Assembly: GCA_016462905.1 (NCBI GenBank)
Contig: JAEMSI010000009.1
Location: 1 to 53,362 of the forward strand
Direction: 5' to 3'
Length of the DNA: 53,362 nucleotides
Source: Polynucleobacter sp.
GTDB taxonomy: Bacteria; Pseudomonadota; Gammaproteobacteria; Burkholderiales; Burkholderiaceae
Below are positions 8,120-17,191 of the stretch, piece after piece. The position numbers were made by a program, and so were the translations under genes. Positions within the stretch are counted from its first letter, which is position 1. Every line of letters begins with the position of its first letter. The notes under the pieces are model-generated. The model was not told the origin of the DNA. It saw nothing but the letters and a program-made list of their open reading frames with translations, and ran no database searches.

Positions 8120-8587
8120 TTAGCCTAATGCTTGGGCCGCCTGTAACACTTCGCTGACATGGCCGCTTACTTTAGTGCTACGCCATTCCTTGGCGAGCTT
8201 GCCAGAGGAGTCGAATAGAAAAGTACTGCGATCGATGCCACGGACTTGTTTGCCATACATATTTTTCATTTTGATGACATTAAAAATTTGACAAAGCATT
8301 TCCTCAGTATCGGCCACCAACTCAAAGGGTAGCTCTAATTTTTGACGGAAATTTTCATGTGACTTAATGGTGTCGCGTGAAACACCCACTACTAAGGCAT
8401 TGGTTTTCGTAAACGCATCAATCGCATCACGAAATTCACCTGCTTCAGCAGTGCAGCCTGGGGTAGAGTCTTTGGGATAAAAATACAGAACCAGTTTTTT
8501 TCCAACGTATGCCTGAGGGGAAAACGTCAGTTGAGAAGTTGCTGGAATCTCACAATACGGCATTTTTTGACCGATTTGAATAGCCAT
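8120..8587 (-). CDS. bcp: thioredoxin-dependent peroxiredoxin, BCP/PrxQ type
   Basis: 155 residues. Reduces hydrogen peroxide and organic peroxides with thioredoxin. The peroxidatic motif is STPGCTAEAGEFRD with Cys45. The second Cys five residues later that E. coli BCP has is absent (Gly at 50). Cys99 (MLCQIF) may be the resolving residue, as in other PrxQ subtypes, or the enzyme may act as 1-Cys. The AGGAAA ribosome site fits the ATG at 8587. It sits on the same strand as, and 35 bp after, arnD. Confidence 0.93.
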   Translation of the reverse strand: MAIQIGQKMPYCEIPATSQLTFSPQAYVGKKLVLYFYPKDSTPGCTAEAGEFRDAIDAFTKTNALVVGVSRDTIKSHENFRQKLELPFELVADTEEMLCQIFNVIKMKNMYGKQVRGIDRSTFLFDSSGKLAKEWRSTKVSGHVSEVLQAAQALG

Positions 8588-8622
8588 GTTTTTCCTATTA
8601 GTTTAAGTTAGATTATTTCATT

Positions 8623-9549
8623 TTAATTTTGAATCATTAGTTCGCCGCTTCGATTCGGAATACTGCCATAAGCAAATGACAGATTTGCGATTTTATCGAG
8701 TTGTTTTGTAGCCAACCAAGATTGGTGTAATTGTTGCATAGTCACTAGCTCATGCCCCTGATTTAGCCAGCCTAATAAAAGCGTCTTAAATGCAGGTAAT
8801 AATTTTTGTCCCTCCAGTTCGGCATGCAAAGTAAATACCTGATCATTTGGGTTATTTTGAGTGAGGCTTAGGAGTTGCTGAACAGCGCCATCGGCATCTA
8901 CACCATCAACTCCGATTAATTCATCTAGAGTCGGCAGGGTGCTAGGGTATTGAACATGTTTGCTTGGTCCCGAGGGCAAACTCACTCGATAGGGTGTGAG
9001 ATGGGCAATGGATCGTGGCGATACTCTGCCGTCTGAAGCGTAGGCCATTTCCCATGCGTCAATTTGTTGTAGGGCACTCAAATTCATCTGCCAGCCAGCT
9101 GCCCCATGCGTGCTCGGCGGATGGCCAAAGATGTTACTAAAACGTTCCCACGATTTTTGCATTTGGGCTTTTGTCCAAGCGGCATCCTTTTTGAAAACAT
9201 GGTCTTGCCAGTCCACATGATCCCAAGTGTGAATCCCCGTTTCATGACCCGCTTGATCGATTGCGCGCATTTCATTGGCAGCTCTTTTTCCAATATCAGG
9301 ACCTGGTAGGAGCACGCCGTACAGAAGTGTTTTGATGCCGTAATGCTCGAGTACCGAAGTACGTGAAACCTTTTTTAAAAATCCGGGACGAAAGATTCGC
9401 TTTAGAGCCCAGCCAGTATGATCAGGGCCGAGACTAAATAAAAAAGTAGCACGAATGCCTAATTCTGCAAATAACTTACCCAAATTAGGGGTGCCAACTT
9501 GCGTTCCAAGCAGTGTATCGACATCAACCTTTAAGGCAATCTTGCTCAT
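8623..9549 (-). CDS. arnD: ArnD-like undecaprenyl-phosphate-Ara4FN deformylase
   Basis: 308 residues of NodB-type polysaccharide deacetylase fold. It removes the formyl group from 4-deoxy-4-formamido-L-arabinose linked to undecaprenyl phosphate before transfer to lipid A. Visible signs: KVDVDT near the start (metal-binding Asp pair), GHETGIHTWDHVDWQDH (the His-x3-His metal motif) and a late FTLHAELEG. Immediate neighbours are the other arn genes, which supports this specific role over a generic deacetylase. There is an 11-bp gap after the arnA dehydrogenase gene. Acts at the inner face of the cytoplasmic membrane. Confidence 0.9.
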   Translation of the reverse strand: MSKIALKVDVDTLLGTQVGTPNLGKLFAELGIRATFLFSLGPDHTGWALKRIFRPGFLKKVSRTSVLEHYGIKTLLYGVLLPGPDIGKRAANEMRAIDQAGHETGIHTWDHVDWQDHVFKKDAAWTKAQMQKSWERFSNIFGHPPSTHGAAGWQMNLSALQQIDAWEMAYASDGRVSPRSIAHLTPYRVSLPSGPSKHVQYPSTLPTLDELIGVDGVDADGAVQQLLSLTQNNPNDQVFTLHAELEGQKLLPAFKTLLLGWLNQGHELVTMQQLHQSWLATKQLDKIANLSFAYGSIPNRSGELMIQN

Positions 9550-9559
9550 TTATCGCGGT

Positions 9560-10600
9560 TTACTCGACCAGATTGCGGGCTTTATCAACATCGTTTCGGT
9601 AGGCTTCAAAAATTCGTAGTAAAGCATCCTGCATCGTAATGCTGGGCTTCCAGTCCAGTTCTTTCATGGTATTTGCAATCGCAGGAACGCGGTTTTGCAC
9701 ATCTTGGTAACCTGCGCCGTAATATTTTCCAGAAGTCGTTTCAACCAATCTCACTTGGTCGGCTGTCTTGGCGTATTCAGGAATTTTCTGCGCAATCGCT
9801 AGCATCATGGTTGCCAACTCTTTTACCGAATAATTATTTTTGGGATTACCAATGTTATAAATTTTGCCTTTGGCAATATCATTTTTATTCGCAATAATTT
9901 GCATTAAGGCAGCGATGCCATCATCGATAAAAGTAAAAGCGCGTTTTTGTGAGCCGCCGTCAACCAGATTGATAGGTTCGCCACGCACAATATGACCCAA
10001 AAATTGAGTGACTACTCGGGACGATCCTTCTTTTGGAGTGTAGATGCTATCTAAGCCTGGTCCAATCCAGTTAAATGGTCGAAATAAGGTAAAGCGCAAA
10101 CCTTCCATGCCATAACCCCAAATCACGCGATCCATTAATTGTTTCGAGCAGGCATAGATCCAGCGTGGTTTATCAATCGGACCATACACCATATTCGAGC
10201 TTGCGGGATCAAATTCAGCGTCTTCACACATGCCATATACTTCGGACGTCGATGGAAAGACTAAATGTTTGCCATACTTCACTGCGGAACGAACGATGGG
10301 AAGATTGGCTTCAAAGTCGAGCTCAAAAACACGCAGGGGTTGTTGCACATAAGTGGCTGGAGTAGCAATCGCCACTAAGGGGAGAATGACATCGCATTTA
10401 CGAATATGGTATTCAACCCATTCCCGATTAATCGTAATATCACCTTCAAAGAAATGCATTCTTGGGTTTCCCAGCAAATCACCAATTCGATCATTCTGCA
10501 TATCCATTCCGTAGACGTCCCAGTCGGTCGTTTCGAGAATGCGTTTTGATAAATGGTGGCCAATAAAACCATTGACCCCGAGAATGAGGACTTTTTTCAT
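9560..10600 (-). CDS. arnA: ArnA dehydrogenase-domain protein, UDP-glucuronate oxidative decarboxylase
   Basis: 346 residues equivalent to the C-terminal half of enterobacterial ArnA. It oxidises and decarboxylates UDP-glucuronate to UDP-4-keto-arabinose with NAD+. Extended SDR fold: GVNGFIG cofactor loop at residues 8-14, catalytic region SEVYG, and YACSKQLMD with the Tyr-x3-Lys. The AGGAATT ribosome site precedes the ATG. The formyltransferase half is a separate gene 50 bp upstream, so ArnA is split here. A separate protein of this kind could also serve other UDP-sugar routes, but the neighbours argue for Ara4N. Confidence 0.9.
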   Translation of the reverse strand: MKKVLILGVNGFIGHHLSKRILETTDWDVYGMDMQNDRIGDLLGNPRMHFFEGDITINREWVEYHIRKCDVILPLVAIATPATYVQQPLRVFELDFEANLPIVRSAVKYGKHLVFPSTSEVYGMCEDAEFDPASSNMVYGPIDKPRWIYACSKQLMDRVIWGYGMEGLRFTLFRPFNWIGPGLDSIYTPKEGSSRVVTQFLGHIVRGEPINLVDGGSQKRAFTFIDDGIAALMQIIANKNDIAKGKIYNIGNPKNNYSVKELATMMLAIAQKIPEYAKTADQVRLVETTSGKYYGAGYQDVQNRVPAIANTMKELDWKPSITMQDALLRIFEAYRNDVDKARNLVE

Positions 10601-10650
10601 AAATCGAATTCCTAAGCTTTGAACTGAGTTTTAAAGATACTGGGTTTTTA

Positions 10651-11556
10651 TTAATTTGGATACCAGTCGAGGATTTGGAGGACTCGACCATCTCCACAAA
10701 TACCAAAAGTCTGATTATCAACGACTTGGAGTCCAAGTTGCTGAAGCGCCAATTGCGAAGGTGGGTTTTCGAGCGGCAGAGACGCTTTGGCAAGAATTAA
10801 GCGCTGCTCTTGACCTTGGGCATTTTTTTCGCAATAAGCGCCTGGATAAGGGGGGGCTACGGCTCTAATTAGGTTGTAAATTTGGATCGCCTTTTGGGAC
10901 CAGTCAATTTTTCCGTCCTCCGGTTTTCTGCCACCAAAATAACCACCCAAAGCTAAATCATTTTTTTGACGAGGTACTTGCCCTTTTAATAAATCCGGTA
11001 GAACTTGCTCCATTGCTTTTTTTGCCGCTTTGCTGACCTTATTAAAAACGGCTTGAGCGTTATCGTTTAACTCAATCGAAACGCTGGATTGAGAAACAAT
11101 ATCGCCGGCATCCGGCTTTTTTTCCATTACATGTAATGTGGCGCCAGTTTCAGTTTCACCATGCAATACCGCCCAATTGACTGGAGCACGCCCGCGGTAT
11201 TTTGGCAGTAAAGAGCCGTGCATATTGAGAGCGGCAATCCGTGCCGTTTTTAAAAAATCCTCTGGCAACATGAAGCGGTAATAAAATGAAAATAAATAAT
11301 CGGGATTTAGATTTTGCAATTCAGGTAAAAGTTGCCCTAAATTTTCCTTGGGGATTATTTTGTAAGGCAAGCCCTGTTCTTCGCATAATTTGGCAACACT
11401 AGCAAACCAAATAGTTTCGTCTGGATCGTCCGCATGGGTAATGACCAAGCTAATTTTTATGCCAGCATCAATTAATGTTTGTAGGCAGTAAACACCAACA
11501 TCATGGTATGCAAAGACGACAGCGCTAATGGATTTTAAATTCGCAGTTGAATTCAA
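10651..11556 (-). CDS. ArnA formyltransferase-domain protein, UDP-Ara4N N-formyltransferase
   Basis: 301 residues equivalent to the N-terminal half of enterobacterial ArnA. It transfers formyl from 10-formyl-THF to UDP-Ara4N. The core has AVVFAYHDVGVYCL near the start and the formyltransferase motif LNMHGSLLPKYRGRAPVNWA with the catalytic Asn-x-His, followed by GDIVSQ. A C-terminal Fmt-like domain follows (about 205-300). The only fitting start is a TTG at 11556 with a poor ribosome site. Separate from, and just upstream of, the dehydrogenase gene. Confidence 0.88.
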   Translation of the reverse strand: MNSTANLKSISAVVFAYHDVGVYCLQTLIDAGIKISLVITHADDPDETIWFASVAKLCEEQGLPYKIIPKENLGQLLPELQNLNPDYLFSFYYRFMLPEDFLKTARIAALNMHGSLLPKYRGRAPVNWAVLHGETETGATLHVMEKKPDAGDIVSQSSVSIELNDNAQAVFNKVSKAAKKAMEQVLPDLLKGQVPRQKNDLALGGYFGGRKPEDGKIDWSQKAIQIYNLIRAVAPPYPGAYCEKNAQGQEQRLILAKASLPLENPPSQLALQQLGLQVVDNQTFGICGDGRVLQILDWYPN

Positions 11557-11585
11557 GGATATTGAAGTTGAAAGGGAATGGTTAA

Positions 11586-12536
11586 TTACTTTTTCTCTAG
11601 AACAGCTTGAACTACATAACGAGGTCTTTCGCGCACTTGTTGATAAATTCGACCAATATATTCTCCCAATAAACCAAGCCCAAATAACATAACACCGATC
11701 AGAAAGAAGGTAAGAGCAAATAAGGTGAAGACACCCTCAACCTCAGACCCTAAGATGAAACGCCGAATTAATAGTAGCAAGAAGAGAGTTCCGGACCCAA
11801 GCGCAAGGAGCATTCCAAGGATCGAGAATAACTGCAGTGGCATTACAGAAAATCCAGTGACTAAATCAAAGTTGAGGCGAATCAGTTGATAGAGCGTATA
11901 TTTACTCTCACCAGCAAAACGCTCTTCATGTTTTACTTGAATTTCAGTTGGATTATTCGCAAAGGTATAAGCCAAGGCCGGAATAAAGGTATTGCTTTCG
12001 TCGCATTGGCGAACTAAATCAATAATCCGGCGGTGGTAACCGCGCAGCATGCATCCTTGGTCGGTCATGGTAATTTTAGTCAGTTTCTCGCGCAGACGAT
12101 TCATGGCAATTGAGGCAATCCGTCTAAACCAAGTATCTTTTCGATTGGATCGAATTGTGCCAACATAATCGTGCCCCGCAGAGAGTTGCTGAACCAGCAA
12201 ACCAATTTCTTCTGGGGGGTTTTGTAAGTCGGCGTCTAAAGTAACGATGTATTCACCATTGGCATATTCAAAGCCTGCCATGATTGCCATATGTTGCCCA
12301 AAATTACTATTAAATAAAACCACACGCGTTACATCAGAACGTTTCTCGAATTGATTGGCCAGCATGGCAGCAGAGCGATCTTTGCTGCCATCGTTGATAA
12401 AAACAATTTCGTATCGAATGCCTTGAGCTTGGGCTACTTGATCTAAGGCTGGATAGAGCCGATCAAACAAGGCTTGCAGACCTTCAGCCTCGTTATAGAC
12501 TGGGATAATGACGCTAAGAAGTGGGGCTGAACTCAT
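11586..12536 (-). CDS. arnC: ArnC-like undecaprenyl-phosphate Ara4FN transferase
   Basis: 316 residues. GT2 glycosyltransferase domain at 5-230 (VIIPVYNEAEGLQALFDRL, FINDGSKD, TLDADLQNPPEEI as the DxD site), then two membrane helices (about 235-260 and 268-295). The family transfers Ara4FN from UDP to undecaprenyl phosphate at the inner membrane. Similar proteins transfer glucose or mannose to polyprenol, but the placement between arnB and the arnA halves supports ArnC. There is a 21-bp gap after arnB. Confidence 0.9.
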   Translation of the reverse strand: MSSAPLLSVIIPVYNEAEGLQALFDRLYPALDQVAQAQGIRYEIVFINDGSKDRSAAMLANQFEKRSDVTRVVLFNSNFGQHMAIMAGFEYANGEYIVTLDADLQNPPEEIGLLVQQLSAGHDYVGTIRSNRKDTWFRRIASIAMNRLREKLTKITMTDQGCMLRGYHRRIIDLVRQCDESNTFIPALAYTFANNPTEIQVKHEERFAGESKYTLYQLIRLNFDLVTGFSVMPLQLFSILGMLLALGSGTLFLLLLIRRFILGSEVEGVFTLFALTFFLIGVMLFGLGLLGEYIGRIYQQVRERPRYVVQAVLEKK

Positions 12537-12557
12537 GGATGAATTTTGCCTGATCTT

Positions 12558-13715
12558 TTAGGCTTGGTGCCGTTTGAGGACTTTTTCAAGCGAATTCACG
12601 ACTCGTTCAAGGTCGTCATTGGTCATGGTGGGATAGAGGGGTAGGGTCAAAATAGAGCGTCCGATACCTTGGGCAATGGGAGTGTCTTCCGGCTTAAATC
12701 CCAAGTCTCGATACAGTTTAAATTGATTGATGACAGGATAGTGCACACCTGTTCCGATACCTAACTCTTTCAATTCACCCATGATTTGATTGCGGTCAGT
12801 ATCAAGTCGATTTAAATTCAGCACGACCTGAAACATATGCCAATTACTATTCGAAAAATCGTCTGGTGGCAATTGTAGTAAGGCCTCATCTAATTTTTTT
12901 GCCCGCAGGACTTCAAAATAGTGGCGCGCTAACTCAGTGCGGCGCTCTTGAAAATGCGTCAACTGTTTTAATTGCTGTAGACCAATCACTGCATTCACAT
13001 CCGTTAGGTTGTCTTTGCCTCCTAATACATCGACTTCCATGCCATCAAATCCTTGCCGAGTTACACCTTGCAAACGTAATTTTTCTGCTAAGGTAGCTTC
13101 GGTCTGATTATTAAGAACTAAGCAACCGCCTTCAATCGTAGTTAAATTTTTGTTGGCTTGAAAACTAAAGCTGACCAAATCATGAGGGCCTTGTTGGTGT
13201 CCAACTCGTATTCCCCCCCAACTCGATCCAAGGGCCTGTGCAGCATCTTCGATAACACGTAATTGATGTTGTTTCGCAAGGGAATATAAATGATTGAGGT
13301 CAACTGGTAATCCCGCTAAATAAACTGGCATGATGGCGCGGGTGCGAGAATTAATTGCTAAAGCAACTTGATTTAGATCGAGGTTGCGTGTGAATGGATC
13401 GATATCAACAAAAACTGGTTTCGCTCCCAGAGTCAAAATAACGTTGGAGGTTGCAACCCATGATAGTGGGGTCGTGATGACCTCATCTCCAGGGCCAATT
13501 CCAGCCACTTGCAGTGCGATTTTCATGGTGGCAGTGCCATTTGCAAAACAACGCACAATACTGCCGCCCAAATAATCGCTTAAAGCTTTTTCAAATTCCA
13601 GCACTTTCGGGCCCGAAGTGATCCATCCCGAGCGCAATACATCCGCTACCGCTGAAATGGTGGCTTCATCGATGGTGGGTTTAGTAAAGGGGATAAATGC
13701 GTTGGGGGAGCTCAA
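12558..13715 (-). CDS. arnB: ArnB-like UDP-Ara4O aminotransferase (DegT/DnrJ/EryC1 family)
   Basis: 385 residues, PLP-dependent. It transfers an amino group from glutamate to UDP-4-keto-arabinose, giving UDP-Ara4N. The family marks are visible: an N-terminal PFTKPTIDEA-like segment, VIEDAAQALGSSW, and the PLP-lysine motif SFSFQANKNLTTIEGG. Start is a TTG at 13715 with AAGGA 10 bases upstream. It lies between arnT and arnC. Confidence 0.92.
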   Translation of the reverse strand: MSSPNAFIPFTKPTIDEATISAVADVLRSGWITSGPKVLEFEKALSDYLGGSIVRCFANGTATMKIALQVAGIGPGDEVITTPLSWVATSNVILTLGAKPVFVDIDPFTRNLDLNQVALAINSRTRAIMPVYLAGLPVDLNHLYSLAKQHQLRVIEDAAQALGSSWGGIRVGHQQGPHDLVSFSFQANKNLTTIEGGCLVLNNQTEATLAEKLRLQGVTRQGFDGMEVDVLGGKDNLTDVNAVIGLQQLKQLTHFQERRTELARHYFEVLRAKKLDEALLQLPPDDFSNSNWHMFQVVLNLNRLDTDRNQIMGELKELGIGTGVHYPVINQFKLYRDLGFKPEDTPIAQGIGRSILTLPLYPTMTNDDLERVVNSLEKVLKRHQA

Positions 13716-13754
13716 GCTTTTAGATTCCTTGTTTTGGATGAAGCATCTTAACCA

Positions 13755-15458
13755 TTATTGTCGCAAAGCGGGGGCAGGGTGACGAACCATCACTCTGCGC
13801 TGATCGCGCCCAAGCTCTTCCATCGGCAAGCCCATTTTCTTTAGTTCGTTATATTGCTCGGGAACCATTAAGGCAATCGCTTGGGGTTGACGATTCCAGC
13901 GCTCTATAAATTCTGCCAGAGTAGGAGCCCATTTATCAGGCTGTTGCTGAACGCCAAATTCAAGTTCATCGGGCGCCTCGACCATGATCATCGTTCTCTC
14001 CAAATAGAACGGCATGGTGTGATCTAGAATCCGTACCGAATAAATCGGAGAATCTTTAGGAATTTGGTGTTTCACTTGCTGGGCGAGATCGAATCCAGAG
14101 ACTGCGCGACCTAGGGTTTCATGACCCGTTCCCGCAATGGTAGCGGTTAAAAAGAAACCAATCGAGTAAACGGCAATACTGAGTAAACCATGACGTCTTG
14201 CTAAAAAATAAGTAGCGATACAGGCCAGAATCATGCAAGCCAGTGCGATACCAATCCAAACTTGGTAGTTTTGATAGGCGAGTATTTCGTCTGGCCTAGC
14301 CATTTGTTGCATTTGCGGTAAAAAGAAAAAGCCGCCGATGCCGAACACAGTAAACAAGATCGCTTGCCAACGCCATAAATTAGGTAAACGATCGGCGTAT
14401 ATCAGTGAGCGATTCAGCCAAGCGACCACCAAAAGAGCAAGCGCAGGAAAAATAGGAATGATGTAGCCAGGTAGTTTTGAGCGAGAAACACTAAAAAATA
14501 CAAAGATGCTAATAAACCAACAAAGCAGCATCCATTCCGCAGAAAAAGTACCTCGTTTTCTACTTTGCCAAGCATTTCCTAGGGCCCATGGTAATTGCGC
14601 AAGCCATGGTAAAAAACCCACCGCTAGTAATGGCACAAAATAATAAATGGCACCAGTTCGCTGGTGTGCATCTTGAGTAAAGCGTTGAACATGTTCACGA
14701 ATAAAAAAGAATTCAGGAAAAATAGGATTTTGAATTGAAATCAAAATAAACCATGGTGCTGTAATGATTAAAAAAATACCTAAACCACTTGGAATTTGGA
14801 GGTCTTTCCAAATTCGCCAATTCCATGTGCTCAAGCTATAAACCAGCAGAACTAGACAGGGTAGAGCAGCCCCGATCAATCCTTTTGAGAGAGTGGCTAA
14901 GGCCATTCCAAGCCAGCAAAGCCACATCCAATTGCGCGCCGATTTTTTTTCTTGATTCTGAAGCTCGTGTTGAGATAACAATAGGGAACATAAGGAAAGA
15001 TTGAGAAAAGCAGACAGCCCCATATCCAGTGCATTGAAGTGGCCACCGACAATCCACATGGGCGATGACAATAGAATTAGCGGTGCAAGCCATTTGGTGC
15101 GCCATCCATAAAGACGGTTGGCGGTAAAGGCGATGAATAAAATAGTGAGGTAACTACTTAGTGCGCTCCAAAAACGCGCTTGCCATTCACCCAGTCCAAA
15201 TAACTTAAAAATAATGGCAGTAGCCCAAATTTGGAGGGGTGGTTTTTCAAAATAAAGGTAATCGTTATAGCGCGGTGTAATCCAATCGCCGCTAACCAGC
15301 ATTTCACGTGCCATTTCAGCATATCGTCCCTCATCTGATGGAATCAGGTGTCGATAGTCGAGAGTCAGAAACCAAGCGAGAGTAAAAATAAACAGCGCAA
15401 TCCAGCTCAATGCAGAAGAGTGCCCACTGGAATTTTGGGAGAAATTAGAATCCGACAT
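13755..15458 (-). CDS. arnT: ArnT-like lipid A Ara4N transferase (GT83, multi-pass)
   Basis: 567 residues. An integral-membrane glycosyltransferase that moves Ara4N from undecaprenyl phosphate to lipid A phosphate in the periplasm, lowering outer-membrane negative charge and polymyxin binding. The first periplasmic loop has DEGRYAEMAREM, the family acidic motif, followed by FEKPPLQIW. About a dozen hydrophobic segments fill residues 15-440, then a soluble C-terminal domain (about 445-560). First arn gene of the transcript; its ATG overlaps the stop of the Mth938-like gene (TAATG). Related PMT-type transferases exist, but the arn neighbours decide the call. Confidence 0.9.
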   Translation of the reverse strand: MSDSNFSQNSSGHSSALSWIALFIFTLAWFLTLDYRHLIPSDEGRYAEMAREMLVSGDWITPRYNDYLYFEKPPLQIWATAIIFKLFGLGEWQARFWSALSSYLTILFIAFTANRLYGWRTKWLAPLILLSSPMWIVGGHFNALDMGLSAFLNLSLCSLLLSQHELQNQEKKSARNWMWLCWLGMALATLSKGLIGAALPCLVLLVYSLSTWNWRIWKDLQIPSGLGIFLIITAPWFILISIQNPIFPEFFFIREHVQRFTQDAHQRTGAIYYFVPLLAVGFLPWLAQLPWALGNAWQSRKRGTFSAEWMLLCWFISIFVFFSVSRSKLPGYIIPIFPALALLVVAWLNRSLIYADRLPNLWRWQAILFTVFGIGGFFFLPQMQQMARPDEILAYQNYQVWIGIALACMILACIATYFLARRHGLLSIAVYSIGFFLTATIAGTGHETLGRAVSGFDLAQQVKHQIPKDSPIYSVRILDHTMPFYLERTMIMVEAPDELEFGVQQQPDKWAPTLAEFIERWNRQPQAIALMVPEQYNELKKMGLPMEELGRDQRRVMVRHPAPALRQ

Positions 15459-15829
15459 TATTTAAGCAAGATGGCTGCCAATACTTGGCGGCCTTCACCC
15501 ATCAAAATGTTGTAGGTTCTACAAGCCGCTTGCGAATCCATAACCTCAAAACCAATCTTTGCCTCAATCAGGAGTTTCATTAACTCTGGCTTGGGAAAGT
15601 GCTGCTGCGGACCGGTTCCCAAAATTACCACTTCAGGTTTTTTATTGGCAATGGGCGCAAAATCAGCCGACGAAAGCGCGGCAAAATCAAGGTTAAACCA
15701 GTTTTCAATGGGCCCTTCTGGGCTTACCAGGATGGGGTGCTGATAGGTCTGAGAATTGACCATAATGTAGTCTAGCCCATAGCCAGTAATGGTATTTAGA
15801 CCGGATTGGGGGTCAGAATGTAACTTCAC
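15458..15829 (-). CDS. Mth938-like domain protein (DUF498)
   Basis: 123 residues, a small cytosolic alpha/beta protein. The segment PEVVILGTGPQQHFP followed by a GFEVMDSQAACRTYNIL region is the signature of the Mth938/NDUFAF3 family. Mitochondrial NDUFAF3 helps complex I assembly; the bacterial function is unknown to me. It begins with GTG and has no clear ribosome site. It heads the arn transcript, with a 1-base overlap of its stop with the arnT start. The coupling is seen in sequence; a role in Ara4N is not established. Confidence 0.8.
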   Translation of the reverse strand: MKLHSDPQSGLNTITGYGLDYIMVNSQTYQHPILVSPEGPIENWFNLDFAALSSADFAPIANKKPEVVILGTGPQQHFPKPELMKLLIEAKIGFEVMDSQAACRTYNILMGEGRQVLAAILLK

Positions 15830-15919
15830 GCGCGTGCTCTGTCATAATTGAGGGATTATAGCTAGGGTGTTTTACCCCTGTTTTCAATAACTTAGTGAAT
15901 ATATCAATCTAATTTAATC

Positions 15920-17191
15920 GTGAAACCTGTTCTAAAGTCTGAAAAATTAAATAACGTTTGTTACGACATACGCGGCCCCGTGCTTGAGCTAGCTCAGCGC
16001 ATGGAGGAAGAGGGCCAAAAAATTATTAAATTAAATATCGGCAATGTGGGGGTTTTTGGTTTTGATCCCCCAGAAGAAATTCAACTCGACATTATTCGCA
16101 ATTTGGGAAATGCTTCGGCTTATTCCGATTCGAAAGGTATTTTTGCGGCTCGCAAAGCGATCATGCAGTATTGCCAAGAAAAAGGAATTGAGGGCGTTAC
16201 CCTAGATGATATCTACACAGGTAATGGCGCATCTGAATTAATTGTTTTGGCAATGAATGCCTTGTTAAATGATGGGGACGAAGTGTTGGTGCCAGCGCCC
16301 GATTATCCCTTGTGGACTGCCGCAGTTTCTCTTTCGGGGGGGGCGCCTCATCATTATCTATGCGATGAATCAAAAAATTGGGCCCCTAATATTGCGGATA
16401 TCAGCGCAAAAATTACGCCACGTACTAAAGCGCTTGTCGTGATTAATCCAAACAATCCCACTGGTGCGATTTACTCAAAAGAAATTTTGCTTCAAATCAT
16501 TGAGCTTGCTCGTAAGCACGGCTTGATTTTATTTGTGGATGAGATTTACGACAAGATGCTGTATGACGGCGTGAAACATATTTCAGTTGGCTCTTTATCA
16601 ACCGATGTAGTCACTATTACATTTAACGGCTTGTCTAAAAATTACCGTTCTTGTGGATATCGCTCAGGTTGGATGGTGGTATCGGGTGATAAATCAATGA
16701 TTCGTGACTATATTGAGGGTCTCAATATGTTGTCCTCAATGCGCTTATGTGCCAATGTCCCTGGACAATATGCTATTCAGACTGCTTTGGGCGGTTATCA
16801 AAGTATCGATAATTTAGTTGCACCAGAGGGGCGATTGGCGCGGCAACGTGATCTCGCATGGAAGTTGATTACGGAAATTCCTGGCGTTACTTGCGTAAAG
16901 CCACAAGCCGCTTTGTATCTTTTTCCGCGACTAGATCCCAAGATGTATCCCATAGAAAATGATCAGTTATTCATTGCTGATTTATTGCGAGAGGAAAAAA
17001 TCTTATTGGTTCAGGGCAGCGGTTTTAATTGGCCCAGCCCTGATCATTTCCGCATTACCTTCTTGCCACAAGAAGATGTTTTACGAGAAGCCATTAAACG
17101 TTTAGCTCGATATTTAGAGCGCTATCGTCAAAAACATGCTCCTCACGATAAATTAGATAAAGCCTCTTCCAATCCAGCGAAGGTCGTATGA
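15920..17191 (+). CDS. alaA: alanine-synthesising aminotransferase AlaA-like
   Basis: 423 residues, fold-type I PLP aminotransferase. It resembles E. coli AlaA, which makes alanine from pyruvate with glutamate. Visible: NIGNVGVFGFDPPEEI near the start, VINPNNPTGAIYS, the VDEIYDKMLYDG segment and the PLP lysine in FNGLSKNYRSCGYRSG. GTG start at 15920. The ATGA overlap with hom means translation is probably coupled. It may also act on other amino acids. Confidence 0.88.
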   Translation: MKPVLKSEKLNNVCYDIRGPVLELAQRMEEEGQKIIKLNIGNVGVFGFDPPEEIQLDIIRNLGNASAYSDSKGIFAARKAIMQYCQEKGIEGVTLDDIYTGNGASELIVLAMNALLNDGDEVLVPAPDYPLWTAAVSLSGGAPHHYLCDESKNWAPNIADISAKITPRTKALVVINPNNPTGAIYSKEILLQIIELARKHGLILFVDEIYDKMLYDGVKHISVGSLSTDVVTITFNGLSKNYRSCGYRSGWMVVSGDKSMIRDYIEGLNMLSSMRLCANVPGQYAIQTALGGYQSIDNLVAPEGRLARQRDLAWKLITEIPGVTCVKPQAALYLFPRLDPKMYPIENDQLFIADLLREEKILLVQGSGFNWPSPDHFRITFLPQEDVLREAIKRLARYLERYRQKHAPHDKLDKASSNPAKVV

